DNA from: Pseudodesulfovibrio nedwellii | GTDB taxonomy: Bacteria > Desulfobacterota > Desulfovibrionia > Desulfovibrionales > Desulfovibrionaceae | Direction: 5' to 3' | NCBI RefSeq assembly: GCF_027923765.1 | Contig: NZ_AP026709.1 | Coordinates: forward strand, 3,089,501 to 3,153,500 | Length of the DNA: 64,000 nt | Shown here: piece by piece, positions 36,246 to 44,721 of the stretch | Layout: each line of letters starts with the position of its first letter | Numbering within the stretch: position 1 is the stretch's first letter | Program-made: the position numbers and the translations under genes | Notes under the pieces: model-generated | Told to the model about the DNA's origin: nothing | The model's database searches: none | The model's input: the letters and a program-made list of their open reading frames with translations, nothing else

Positions 36246-36701
36246 TTGAAAATACGCGTACTTGTTTTCGCTGCCTTGCTGGCCGTAGCATTCTCTGTAT
36301 CCGCATATGCTGCGGCTGAGTGTAACGCCATTCCCTGGGGAGAACCCATTTCTACTGTGGAGCAGATTACTTTTTCCCACGCCGTGAACGGTGTGAAGTA
36401 TTATTCTGTCACCAAGGTGGACCCGTGTGGTATTTTTGAAGTGGAGCAGGGGGAGGTCACCTATGGGTTTTTAGGTGGTAAGCTCTATACGACACTGGTT
36501 GAGATCGACAAGGCCAAAGATGTTAAGAAAGTGGTCACCACGCTTATGGATTCTTATGGTGTGCCGGATCACAAGAAGATTGACAATTGGGATGTCTACC
36601 GCTGGGAAACTGATGACCTCAAGATCAAGCTCAAGAGTCAATATTCAACTGATCGCATAAAGATCGGCATGTATTACAAGCCCCTGACTCCCAAAGAATA
36701 A
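36246..36701 (+). CDS. Small secreted protein, unknown function (151 aa)
   Basis: TTG at 36246 is taken as the start because AAGGAG lies eight bases upstream and the peptide then opens with a clean signal sequence (LKIRVLVFAALLAVAFSVSAYA). The mature part has two cysteines (AECNAI and VDPCGIF) that could form a disulfide, and a charged beta-like C-terminal half (TLMDSYGVPDHKKIDNWDVY). It is probably periplasmic. No family is recognised. A terminator follows. Confidence 0.72.
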   Translation: MKIRVLVFAALLAVAFSVSAYAAAECNAIPWGEPISTVEQITFSHAVNGVKYYSVTKVDPCGIFEVEQGEVTYGFLGGKLYTTLVEIDKAKDVKKVVTTLMDSYGVPDHKKIDNWDVYRWETDDLKIKLKSQYSTDRIKIGMYYKPLTPKE

Positions 36702-36729
36702 AAACAAATCAATTGTATTGAGTCATAAC

Positions 36730-36778
36730 GGTCAAGCCCTTGCGTACGGCGAGTATGTTAAGGGTTTGGCCTTTTTTA
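36730..36778 (+). terminator. Terminator after the secreted protein
   Basis: The stem GGTCAAGCCCTT/AAGGGTTTGGCC, with two G-U pairs, is followed by six T. Confidence 0.8.
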
Positions 36779-36900
36779 TGCGCTGTTTTGCACATCCTTG
36801 AACCCTCGGCGTGTTTCGCTTACGGGGATTTGAAATGGATCGAATAAGTTCTTGCTTTGCCATTTGAAAGCATGGCCTTATCTTGTTCGTGGAGGAACGC

Positions 36901-38286
36901 ATGTCCAAACAGATGAAGAATTTTCTGACCCTTATTGGAGTCATTGTCATAGGGGCGTTTTTCGCCTTCATATATGATTGTATTGTTGGGCTGTCCGATT
37001 TTGCCGGGCGGATTAACGTGGCCGCAACTCCGTGGGTTTTCTGGGGGCTGCTGCTCGTCGTGGCGGTTGCGTTTGGTTGGTTGGTGGCGACAGCATTGTT
37101 GCGACCAAGGCCCATGATGGTCCATGCCGAACCTTCGCCCGAAGAAATGGTCCGGTTTCGTCAGGCTCTTGTGAAACGACTCGGAAAGAATCGTATCCTG
37201 AAAGATGCGGATATTCGTGTGGCTGACGAATCTGATTTGGAAACAGGACTTGCCGTGCTGCGTGATCGGGCAGATCAGGAGATTCGAAGTACGGCTAAGC
37301 GTGTATTTATCGGTACTGCTGTCTCTCAAAACGGGCGACTTGATTCTCTGGTGGTTCTGTTCCTCATTTCGCGTTTGGCATGGCGGATATCCAAGTTATA
37401 CAACCAGCGTCCGCATTGTCGAGAACTTATCAATCTCTACGCTAATATCGCGGCGACATCCTTTTTGGCCGGGAGCATCGAAGAGTTTGGCATCGAAGAA
37501 TATATCCATGAATTGATGGGGCCGATGATTGCCAGTTCAGCAGTGGGGGCCATGCCCGGTGCCGAGGCTATTGCCGGGACTGTGACTACATCGATTTTGA
37601 GTGGTTCCACTAATGCTCTTCTTGCTATGCGGTGCGGTATCGTTGCTCGGAATTACATGAGTTTGGATTTGGACTCGAAAGGCCTTATGCGTCGGTCTGC
37701 GACCCTTGAGGCCGCCAAAATGTTTATGTCCATCAGCAGTGAAACCGTGACTCAGGTGACCAAGCTTTTGATTAAGGGGTCGACTGGTGCCGTGAAGAAA
37801 GGCGCGAAAAAAGTAGTCATGACCATGGGCGCGTCTGTGACGGGTACAGCCGGGGCCGTCGGGTCGGGAGCCAAATCCGTGGGGCGTGGCGTTTCCAACT
37901 CCGCGAAGTCTGTCGGACGTGGTGTGAAGGGGTCGGCCAGAGCCGTGAAACAAGGCGTGAAGGGATCTGCGAAGGCCGTGGGTGATGGTGTCAAAGGTTC
38001 TGCCCGGTCGGTCGGAGACGGAGCCAAGTCTGTTGCCCGCAGCGCCGAGAAAGTGGTGGATAAGGCCGCTAATGGTGTGAAGCGGTCAATCCATAAGGTC
38101 GAGCAATCTACGCAAAGAGTTACGCGCGAGTTTGCTCCTGCCGTGGAAAAGGTTGACGCAGCAGCAGATAAGGCCAAGAACTTTATTCGTTCGGCCGGCA
38201 GATCGGTTGAGAAGACCGCTCGGACAATTCGGAATATTGTCCCCGGCAAGAAGCGTACGTCGAAAGAAAAGACCGACGAGGATTAG
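36901..38286 (+). CDS. DUF697 membrane protein with 11-residue repeat tail
   Basis: Protein of 461 residues. GGAGG precedes the ATG at 36901. Two N-terminal membrane helices (about 7-27 and 45-67) come first. A YcjF/DUF697-like domain follows (about 80-300, with GTAVSQNGRLDSLVVLFLISRL and NLYANIAATSFLAGSIEE). From about 326 to 402 there are seven 11-residue repeats of the SVGRGVKGSAR kind, rich in Lys, Gly, Ala, Ser and Val. A basic tail (PGKKRTSKEKTDED) ends it. YcjF-like domains are membrane-associated partners of GTPases. No GTPase gene is adjacent. Its stop overlaps the convergent NlpC gene. Confidence 0.85.
   Translation: MSKQMKNFLTLIGVIVIGAFFAFIYDCIVGLSDFAGRINVAATPWVFWGLLLVVAVAFGWLVATALLRPRPMMVHAEPSPEEMVRFRQALVKRLGKNRILKDADIRVADESDLETGLAVLRDRADQEIRSTAKRVFIGTAVSQNGRLDSLVVLFLISRLAWRISKLYNQRPHCRELINLYANIAATSFLAGSIEEFGIEEYIHELMGPMIASSAVGAMPGAEAIAGTVTTSILSGSTNALLAMRCGIVARNYMSLDLDSKGLMRRSATLEAAKMFMSISSETVTQVTKLLIKGSTGAVKKGAKKVVMTMGASVTGTAGAVGSGAKSVGRGVSNSAKSVGRGVKGSARAVKQGVKGSAKAVGDGVKGSARSVGDGAKSVARSAEKVVDKAANGVKRSIHKVEQSTQRVTREFAPAVEKVDAAADKAKNFIRSAGRSVEKTARTIRNIVPGKKRTSKEKTDED
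37876..38106 (+). repeat. 33-bp coding repeats (11-residue units)
   Basis: Seven consecutive 33-bp units encode the 11-mers SVGRGVSNSAK, SVGRGVKGSAR, AVKQGVKGSAK, AVGDGVKGSAR, SVGDGAKSVAR, SAEKVVDKAAN and GVKRSIHKVEQ. The first five are close; the last two are worn. The period matches the 11/3 amphipathic helix seen in synuclein and LEA-type proteins. Confidence 0.8.
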
Positions 38287-38810
38287 AGAACGCGGCGTGC
38301 TCCCAAATAGTGCTGTGCCCAGTACGGGGAGTTCAGACTTGATTCCATAACCTGTTTGCCGGAGCTGGGAGCATGCACAAAGGTGGCGCGGTCCGTAACA
38401 ATGCCGACATGCAGGGATTTTCCCGTTTTTTTCACATCATAGAAAACAAGATCGCCTGGGCGGATGTCGTTCCGTTTGATCGAAGTCCCTGTGCCGAACT
38501 GCTGCCATGACACGCGGGGTAGGTTGATGCCGTTTTGTCGGTACACGAACCAGATTAACCCGGAACAGTCGAATCCAGTCTCTGGCATGTGCCCGCCCCA
38601 TTTATATGGATACCCTACTAATACCAGTGCCGTGCGGATGATGGAAGCAGCCTTGGGTGAGGCTGGTTGACTGTGGACGACTGAATCGGGTGATACGGGC
38701 GTAGGGGATTTGGTTCCGCAACCTGAGAGCGTGGTCACGGCGAGAAGGCAAACTGCCAAGAGCAGGAGAAAAGGGCGAGCCATGGAGTGTGTTTTCATCG
38801 CGTCGCCCAT
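38283..38810 (-). CDS. NlpC/P60 family lipoprotein endopeptidase
   Basis: Protein of 175 residues with a lipoprotein signal (LLLAVCLLAVTTLSGC). NlpC/P60 enzymes cut peptidoglycan stem peptides. The catalytic Cys is in TGFDCSGLIWFVY, the His in LHVGIVTD and a third polar residue (His) in TFVHAPSSGK. The substrate-site entry reads GYPYKWGGHMP. ATG at 38810 follows GAGG; an inner ATG is possible. It sits just downstream of the BON lipoprotein gene, so the two may form an operon. Confidence 0.9.
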   Translation of the reverse strand: MGDAMKTHSMARPFLLLLAVCLLAVTTLSGCGTKSPTPVSPDSVVHSQPASPKAASIIRTALVLVGYPYKWGGHMPETGFDCSGLIWFVYRQNGINLPRVSWQQFGTGTSIKRNDIRPGDLVFYDVKKTGKSLHVGIVTDRATFVHAPSSGKQVMESSLNSPYWAQHYLGARRVL

Positions 38811-38816
38811 GATTGT

Positions 38817-39374
38817 CTACCTCTTGACCTTGAGGAACGATTTGACGTTGCGAACGCCGGGAACGCTCTTCGCATGGCTGATGGCTCTCGAGATTTCGTT
38901 ACTGCTGCCGAGTAGGCCGACCATGACGACATTGCATTGGACCACTTCAAATTCGATGTTGGTGGACCAGATGTTCTTGTCGCTGATCAGCTTCTCTTTG
39001 AGTTTGGCATATATATCCAGACTGTCTGTTGTGCCGCAGTAGTCATGAGCTCGTTTGGGCAGAACGTACGTTGTGACAGTACGGACACCTTTGACGGCCT
39101 TGGCAATTTTGACGGCTTGATCGACCTGAGCCCGATTTTCGTATTCACCGATAATGTAGACGTGACCTTCGTAGCTGTATGCGTCAAAGTCGAGATATTT
39201 GACTTGGTCATCGGCCAGAAAGTCCTTTTCAATGACAAAGGAAATTGTTTTGTCGTCGGCCCAGTCGCCTGCGTTACGCTCTTCTACTGCCACGTCATAA
39301 ACGGCACAGCCGGAAGCCATTGCGCCGAACGCTAGCGTAGCGAGCAGCAGAAATATGGGGAGAAAACGGTGCAT
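38817..39374 (-). CDS. BON-domain lipoprotein
   Basis: Protein of 185 residues with a lipoprotein signal (LLLATLAFGAMASGC). The mature part holds two BON repeats: VKYLDFDAYSYEGHVYIIGEY...VKGVRTVTTYVLPK and NIEFEVVQCNVVMVGLLGS...VPGVRNVKSFLKVK. BON proteins attach to phospholipid and are typical of outer-membrane maintenance (OsmY/DolP type). It is the first gene of a minus-strand pair with the NlpC/P60 gene, starting in a divergent region of about 170 bases. Confidence 0.9.
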   Translation of the reverse strand: MHRFLPIFLLLATLAFGAMASGCAVYDVAVEERNAGDWADDKTISFVIEKDFLADDQVKYLDFDAYSYEGHVYIIGEYENRAQVDQAVKIAKAVKGVRTVTTYVLPKRAHDYCGTTDSLDIYAKLKEKLISDKNIWSTNIEFEVVQCNVVMVGLLGSSNEISRAISHAKSVPGVRNVKSFLKVKR

Positions 39375-39544
39375 GGAAAACTCCTTACTCAGAGTGACTC
39401 TTGGTTTCTAGACTTTGTCTATATACCGATTTTCATATGAGCCTGCAAGGTTGTGCAACCTTTGGTCGTACAATAGCACTTTAGCCATTGACCCGAGCGA
39501 TGTATACGGTATGATCTCATTGATTATTTTTTGGAGGTTGCGAG

Positions 39545-39973
39545 ATGAGACAAGTGCAATTTTTGTTGTTGCTAGTGATGGCTTCCCTGTTGCTCTTTGC
39601 TGCGGGCTGTGGTCCAAAACGACCAGTGTTGTACCCCAATGATCACCTGGATTCTGTGGGAATGCAGGTAGCGCAGGCTGATATTGATGACTGTATCATG
39701 AAGGCCGAGGCCGCAGGCGCAACGGCTCGGGATTCTGGTGAGTCCGCAAAGAACGTGGCAACTTCTGCAGGCGTAGCCGCCGCAGCCGGAGCCGTTTTTG
39801 GCGCGATTATGGGGAATGACGTGTTGCGGACGGCTGGCGCTTCGGCCGGAGCTGCTGCCGCAGGTTCCACCGTGTATGAGGCTGCCAAGTCGGGTGACCC
39901 GGCTTCCATCCACAAGAATTTTGTCGACAAGTGCCTGCGAGAGAAAGGGTACGAAGTGATCGGCTGGAAATAA
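39545..39973 (+). CDS. Glycine-zipper lipoprotein
   Basis: Protein of 142 residues with a lipoprotein signal (LLLLVMASLLLFAAGC). A glycine/alanine-zipper stretch follows (AGVAAAAGAVFGAIMG, then TAGASAGAAAAGSTV), which resembles membrane-inserting glycine-zipper 2TM domains. Two cysteines (DDCIMK and DKCLREKGYEV) flank the zipper and could form a disulfide. GGAGG precedes the ATG at 39545. It is followed after ten bases by another lipoprotein gene. Confidence 0.85.
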   Translation: MRQVQFLLLLVMASLLLFAAGCGPKRPVLYPNDHLDSVGMQVAQADIDDCIMKAEAAGATARDSGESAKNVATSAGVAAAAGAVFGAIMGNDVLRTAGASAGAAAAGSTVYEAAKSGDPASIHKNFVDKCLREKGYEVIGWK

Positions 39974-39983
39974 GGAGACGACC

Positions 39984-40535
39984 ATGAAATTTATCAAGAT
40001 AGTGTTCCCCTTGCTCCTCCTAACTCTGGCTGTCGGTTGTGCGACCAAGAGTCCGGTAGGTGAAGCACGGAATGACAACCGAGTGATCTTTACGGTCGCT
40101 GAAACCGGTCAGTCCGTGATCGTGGAAATAGGCAGTGAATATACATATGATTCTTTTGTGAAGCGTTCGTTCAAGGGGACGGATTTCCGAGGCTATTTGT
40201 TTAGAGCAAAAGATGAATCGGCCATTCTTGTTTCAAAAATGCCCCGTGTTGAGTTCGAGGATCTGATCGGTTTCACCCTTGATGCTCCTGCTAACAGCAT
40301 CAAGAGTTATCCTCCCAAAACCATCTTCCAGAGCCATTACTGTAAGTTGGTTCGGACCTATGTCACAACGTTGGACATGGATGTGGTGTCAGCAGTCAAG
40401 TTACAGACACCCACCACGGATGAGTCGATGTGTTCCGATTGGACAACACTCGATGAAGTCATGGTAGACCGGTTCGATATGCTGGCAGACTTTGACAAAA
40501 GTGCGGATGAAAATATCCACATGATAGTCAAGTAG
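39984..40535 (+). CDS. Lipoprotein, unknown function (183 aa)
   Basis: Protein of 183 residues with lipobox LAVGC after a hydrophobic signal (IVFPLLLLTLAVGC). The rest is mixed alpha/beta with two further cysteines (HYCKL and SMCSD), ending in a charged segment. It follows the glycine-zipper lipoprotein with AGGAGA upstream, so the two form an operon. No family is recognised. The 3' end meets the convergent rluC-type gene ten bases away. Confidence 0.8.
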   Translation: MKFIKIVFPLLLLTLAVGCATKSPVGEARNDNRVIFTVAETGQSVIVEIGSEYTYDSFVKRSFKGTDFRGYLFRAKDESAILVSKMPRVEFEDLIGFTLDAPANSIKSYPPKTIFQSHYCKLVRTYVTTLDMDVVSAVKLQTPTTDESMCSDWTTLDEVMVDRFDMLADFDKSADENIHMIVK

Positions 40536-40544
40536 ATCTGACGG

Positions 40545-41447
40545 TTAATCATCGTACAAAAGAGATAAAGCCTCCCGGAGCGCATCGGACGGCACTTCCC
40601 ATTTGCCGGACCAAAGCGGTTCAAGAGTGATGGTTTTTTCCATGATTTGCATGGCGTAACAATGCAGGCGCATGGCTGTGCGGTCTCTGGATTTTCCGTA
40701 TTTATGATCTCCACAGACCGGGTGTTTACGTGATGCCAACTGCACCCGAATTTGATGGGTGCGTCCAGTGATTAATCGTACCGCCACGAGGCTTTGCCGA
40801 CGTCCGGAAACCAGACCTGTCACTTTGGCGAGGGCGGTTTTACCTTTGCCTGTGCGGACTTTTTCCTGCCCCGGCACTCCTTTTTTTCCCATACGGTCTT
40901 CAAGGAGTATTGTCTCTCGTTCCTTCCATTCGCCTTCCACCCATGCAAGGTAGAGTTTGCCGACATCGCCTGATGCAAACAGGTCATTGAGTGTGCGCAG
41001 AGCCTCATAGCTCTTCGCTGCGAGCAAAAGGCCGGAAGTGTCTCGGTCCAGCCGATGCGCCAGTGTCGGCATGAACTCTGCGTCCGAATGGATGGAGCGG
41101 AGTCGAGCTGTGACCGAGTCGGTGATCTTGTCTCCGCCGTGAGCTGCCAGTCCTGCTGGTTTGGCAATGGCCATGTAATCGTCGTCTTCGTAGGCCGTAA
41201 CAAGGTTGCCGGCTGAGACAGTGGCTTTGGATTCGCCGGGAGTGTACGGCGGGATTCGGACGATCTGCCCTGCAGTGATGCGGTCAAAGGGTTTTTTGCG
41301 CCCTTTGTCCACGCGCACCTGTCCTTTGCGTATCCATTTCTGAATAGCTGAACGCGGAACATCTCCAGTCAGTCGTCGTTCAAGGAGTTGGAGCAGCTTT
41401 TGGCCTGACTCGGCATCGGAAACGGTAATGAATTGTGCTTTAGGCAT
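40545..41447 (-). CDS. Pseudouridine synthase, RluA/RluC family
   Basis: Protein of 300 residues with an N-terminal S4 RNA-binding domain (about 10-75, SAIQKWIRKGQVRVDKGRKK) and a catalytic domain. The catalytic Asp is in HRLDRDTSGLLL, and GRTHQIRVQLASRKHPVCGD completes the family signature. It would modify uridines in 23S rRNA, as RluC does, but the exact site is not readable. ATG at 41447. It is separated from the ydbL-type gene by about 70 bases. Confidence 0.93.
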   Translation of the reverse strand: MPKAQFITVSDAESGQKLLQLLERRLTGDVPRSAIQKWIRKGQVRVDKGRKKPFDRITAGQIVRIPPYTPGESKATVSAGNLVTAYEDDDYMAIAKPAGLAAHGGDKITDSVTARLRSIHSDAEFMPTLAHRLDRDTSGLLLAAKSYEALRTLNDLFASGDVGKLYLAWVEGEWKERETILLEDRMGKKGVPGQEKVRTGKGKTALAKVTGLVSGRRQSLVAVRLITGRTHQIRVQLASRKHPVCGDHKYGKSRDRTAMRLHCYAMQIMEKTITLEPLWSGKWEVPSDALREALSLLYDD

Positions 41448-41519
41448 GTGATGAGAGTAAAGAGAAGGCGGCGTTATGTCGAGATGTCATAACGCCGCCA
41501 AATTGATTGAGGTGAGGGG

Positions 41520-41882
41520 TTATTTTTTATACCAACTGCCGCTTGGGTTTTGAAGCCATGTGCCGGGGCGGGCCGACTGGGCAATCTTGGCAGCGCGTCG
41601 TTGGCCGACCAACTGAGGAGTCGTGCCTGCTTTCTTGGCAATGGCCTGATAGACTGTGGACCGGTCTTTGTTTTCGGCGGCAACCACGTCAGTTTGTTTT
41701 TTCGCTCCCTTGAATTCAAGGAAACCCTGATTGTTTTCGCCCACGGTTCCGTCACCCAGCAGGGCCATTACAGCAGGCCTGCGGGCTTTGATACGGTCCT
41801 TGATTCCTCCGGCAAAAGCCGAGCCACCTGCGAGGCAGGCGATGAGGGCCATGATAATTATGAGTTGTGTTTTATTGCGCAT
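41520..41882 (-). CDS. ydbL: YdbL-like periplasmic protein (DUF1318)
   Basis: Protein of 120 residues with a signal peptide (IIIMALIACLAGGSAFA). The mature chain (GGIKDRIKARRPAVMALLGDGTVGENNQGFLEF, then VAAENKDRSTVYQAIAKKAGTT, VGQRRAAKIAQSARPG) matches DUF1318/YdbL. In E. coli YdbL helps the YdbH-YnbE intermembrane bridge. Gene order ydbH-ynbE-ydbL is the same here. It overlaps the ynbE-type gene by 11 bases. Confidence 0.9.
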   Translation of the reverse strand: MRNKTQLIIIMALIACLAGGSAFAGGIKDRIKARRPAVMALLGDGTVGENNQGFLEFKGAKKQTDVVAAENKDRSTVYQAIAKKAGTTPQLVGQRRAAKIAQSARPGTWLQNPSGSWYKK

Positions 41883-42087
41883 TGGGTGCCTCCGGTGCTG
41901 CTACTGGTGCATCGTCGATGTCAGAGAAGAAATCATCCAGTTCCTTGTCTACCTTGACGTTGACGTCAATGGTGATGTGGATGGGTTTGACTTCCACGGG
42001 GGCCACTTCGACCTTATGGCTTGTGGAGCATCCCCATGCGGTCAGGAGTAATCCACATGTCGCCAGTGTGATTAATGTCATTTTCAT
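41872..42087 (-). CDS. ynbE: YnbE-like outer-membrane lipoprotein
   Basis: Small lipoprotein of 71 residues with lipobox TAWGC. After the anchor it carries a beta-prone stretch (VEVKPIHITIDVNVKVDKELDDFF), as in YnbE, which in E. coli extends the YdbH beta-groove to the outer membrane. It has an extra acidic Ala/Pro tail. GGGAGA lies before the ATG at 42087. It sits between the ydbH- and ydbL-type genes. Confidence 0.88.
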   Translation of the reverse strand: MKMTLITLATCGLLLTAWGCSTSHKVEVAPVEVKPIHITIDVNVKVDKELDDFFSDIDDAPVAAPEAPNAQ

Positions 42088-42099
42088 TGCTTTGTCTCC

Positions 42100-44487
42100 C
42101 TATTCGATCATGTTCACTATGTCTTTATAAAGCAAAATGCGGTCCAAGGGTACGCTGAAATTTACATCGAGGCGCAGCCCTTGAAAATTTGATCCTTTGA
42201 CATCGCCTGTGACGCGCATAAACCCGCCGAATTCGCGTTTGTATACGAAGGGCAGAGTCCCAGCAGGCTTGCCGTCTACAGAGAGGCGTACCAATAGGTC
42301 TTCGCCCACGGTGTCGGCTTTGATGCGCACCCATTTGTACTCGAAATCACGCACGGCAGCCTGTGCCAGTTCGATCTGGCCGCGTTGGGGGGTGCCCTCA
42401 GGGATGGCGGCCACCAAATCTTCCATGGCTTGCACTCTGATAACCCCACCTTGCCCTGGTGTGGAGTGCAAAAATCCGCTGTTGAACGAAATTTTCCCGC
42501 TTTTCCATATGATGGGCAACTCGCCGGACATGGCGGCTTCGCCTTGTGCTTCGGCCAGTCCGAGTTGAGACAGAATTTCCGAAAGCCTGAGTTCGGAGCA
42601 GAACATGGTGACCGCGTATTCCTCGGACCCCGGAACGACCCGGAATGCACGACTGGAAACATGGCCCCCTGCCCAGTCAAATCCGGCCTGTTCCACAAGA
42701 ACAACGCCTTTGGGTTCAAGCTGGTACGCGATTTCACCGTTGCGGATAACAATGCCACCGGCTTTAACTTCGTCAAAGGAAAGTGTTTGGGCAGGCGCAC
42801 TGCGCATGGAAAGCAGGTCCGGTGAGGCAAAGGAAAGACGAATGCCGGAAATCGAAGTTGCCCCTTCGGACATGGTCATTTGCCCGTTGGTAAAGAAGGC
42901 TCCCAGTCGACTGTGCAGGCCGTCATCGTTTATTGTGATTGCGCCATCCACATCCAGCACTCCTGCCAGAATGATGTCTTTCAGTGCCGGTACCAGTGTT
43001 TCTGGAGAAAATCCGTTGGGCAACGTGTATCTCTTGATACCGAAATTCAGCGAAGCACGGTTGCTGATCATCGACGCTACTCCGGAAAAAGGAATACGCA
43101 GGTCAGGCAGTAATTTTGTAAAGAGTGTTCCGTTGTAAGCGACATCGGTTCCCTGTTGCCGGATTCGTGCTGAAATATTTCCCAGAGTGCGATCATCCAT
43201 GCGGACATTGGACAGGCTCATTTTGCCGGACGTATGCTGTTTGGGGGCAGGCCATGCAAGCGGGAGTGTCAGCCGCATCCGGCCCGAACGAACAGTCGTA
43301 CCACCAAGGCCAGCACCGTTTGTTGCACAATTGAGTGTCATATTTGCGGACTTTGGTCCTGCTGTGCCCTGCATGGAGAAAATGAATCCGGCGAGATTGA
43401 TAACCCGACCACTGGTGTTGACGACCAGATTGTTCGGATTGGCCGCCGTGAATGCGACGTCCCAAAGTCCGTTTGTGTCATCAGCGATTTTGTCAGCCTC
43501 AAGTCGCCCACCCATTTCCACCCCGGCCCCGGCCAGCGAGAATTGGGCGAAAAGAGATTCTTTGGCAATCCTGCCTGATCGGATTTCCGCTGTAATTGGG
43601 AAGGGAGTAACGACAGAGACTGGAGGCATGGAAAAGAATACTTCCTGTTCTTCCAGTTTCCCTTTTATCAAAATGCCAGCATTCTCGACCAACTGGATTC
43701 CCAGACTGGAAAGATCACTTTTCCCTATGGACAATTTGAACTCGCCAGTCATGGCTTCGGGCTGCGACAGATTGATGGCACCATTCATGTCGAGGGTCAT
43801 TTCTCCGTTGATGGGGACTGGCAGAAAATCGTTGAACGGTCCTAGTCGAAATGTGTCGGTGTTTACGGCAAAGAACAGGTCGTCAAGCGTGGGACCAAGT
43901 TTGCCGCTAACGACCATCATTTGATCGCGTGGACGAAGTCGAATGTTGAATTGGATAACTTTGTCCGGTGTGATGGCTGCGTCAAAAGGAATGGAAAACG
44001 GTTTGCCGTCAATGGTGCAATGTAAAATGGAATTTTGGATGACGAGCTCATCAAATGGCGTGTCTGGAATGGCATTGCCTGCTTCGTCATTGTTTTTAGA
44101 TTTCGGCAGAAGGTCGAGTAATGGTAAAGTCAATTTCCCGTCTTCATACGAACAGGCCAAACTGACGCCATCAAGAACCACAGTGTTTATGCGCTTTAAT
44201 TTAAGTGAAGCCGGTGTGTAGGTTACATGAACATTGGAGAGCTTGAGCGCATCAGCTTTTTTACCAATCTGTATCGGGCCGATGTCTGCTGAGAAAAGAC
44301 CTGCGTGGTTGATCCGAAATTCAGTCAGTTCCACACCCATGTCGAGGGCCAACCGAGGGATGACTCCTTCCAGATATTTTGGAGTCCAAACAGTCAATAC
44401 CCATCCCGCTGCCAGTACCAACGCAAGGAACCACGGCGTGATGATGAGCGACCATTTCGCTATTTTTTTCCAAGAAGATGCAGCCAT
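42100..44487 (-). CDS. ydbH: YdbH-like AsmA-superfamily intermembrane protein
   Basis: Protein of 795 residues with one N-terminal membrane helix (about 10-33, SLIITPWFLALVLAAGWVL) and a very long periplasmic beta-rich part, the shape of AsmA-like phospholipid bridges. The N-terminal region resembles AsmA, and the C-terminal stretch (GGVIRVQAMEDLVAAIPEGTP... RVTGDVKGSNFQGLRLDV) matches the YdbH dicarboxylate-transport-named domain. With YnbE and YdbL it should move phospholipids from inner to outer membrane. ATG at 44487. Confidence 0.9.
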   Translation of the reverse strand: MAASSWKKIAKWSLIITPWFLALVLAAGWVLTVWTPKYLEGVIPRLALDMGVELTEFRINHAGLFSADIGPIQIGKKADALKLSNVHVTYTPASLKLKRINTVVLDGVSLACSYEDGKLTLPLLDLLPKSKNNDEAGNAIPDTPFDELVIQNSILHCTIDGKPFSIPFDAAITPDKVIQFNIRLRPRDQMMVVSGKLGPTLDDLFFAVNTDTFRLGPFNDFLPVPINGEMTLDMNGAINLSQPEAMTGEFKLSIGKSDLSSLGIQLVENAGILIKGKLEEQEVFFSMPPVSVVTPFPITAEIRSGRIAKESLFAQFSLAGAGVEMGGRLEADKIADDTNGLWDVAFTAANPNNLVVNTSGRVINLAGFIFSMQGTAGPKSANMTLNCATNGAGLGGTTVRSGRMRLTLPLAWPAPKQHTSGKMSLSNVRMDDRTLGNISARIRQQGTDVAYNGTLFTKLLPDLRIPFSGVASMISNRASLNFGIKRYTLPNGFSPETLVPALKDIILAGVLDVDGAITINDDGLHSRLGAFFTNGQMTMSEGATSISGIRLSFASPDLLSMRSAPAQTLSFDEVKAGGIVIRNGEIAYQLEPKGVVLVEQAGFDWAGGHVSSRAFRVVPGSEEYAVTMFCSELRLSEILSQLGLAEAQGEAAMSGELPIIWKSGKISFNSGFLHSTPGQGGVIRVQAMEDLVAAIPEGTPQRGQIELAQAAVRDFEYKWVRIKADTVGEDLLVRLSVDGKPAGTLPFVYKREFGGFMRVTGDVKGSNFQGLRLDVNFSVPLDRILLYKDIVNMIE

Positions 44488-44644
44488 CTAATGACCATAC
44501 CGACTGACTCACCCCATTGGCAAGCACGGAGAGTCAACAGACTGCCTTGACCACAAAACGAGTGATAAACAATACACCCTATGCTGCCATTTGTTTTTGC
44601 CGAAGACGCTACAAAAAGTTTAGGAAGGAAGATGGGATGGGGGT

Positions 44645-44703
44645 CTGGGGGAAGGGAAGAGGGAAAGCCCTTTCCAAAGGGTTGCCCTCTTCCCTTCCCC
44701 CAG
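44645..44703. repeat. Large perfect inverted repeat
   Basis: A 19-bp perfect stem (44645-44663 with 44685-44703) of G/A on one side and C/T on the other encloses a second small hairpin, CCCTTT/AAAGGG. It lies between the dctM stop and the ydbH start, with no clear T-run after it on either strand. It may end the TRAP transcript or be a dispersed genomic repeat. Confidence 0.8.
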
Positions 44704-44721
44704 CCGCCGGAGGCATCGTTC

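Noticed and set aside
37876-38106. The 33-bp repeats as a possible CRISPR or non-coding repeat array
   Set aside because: They are in frame within a coding sequence, contiguous and without spacers, so they are protein repeats.
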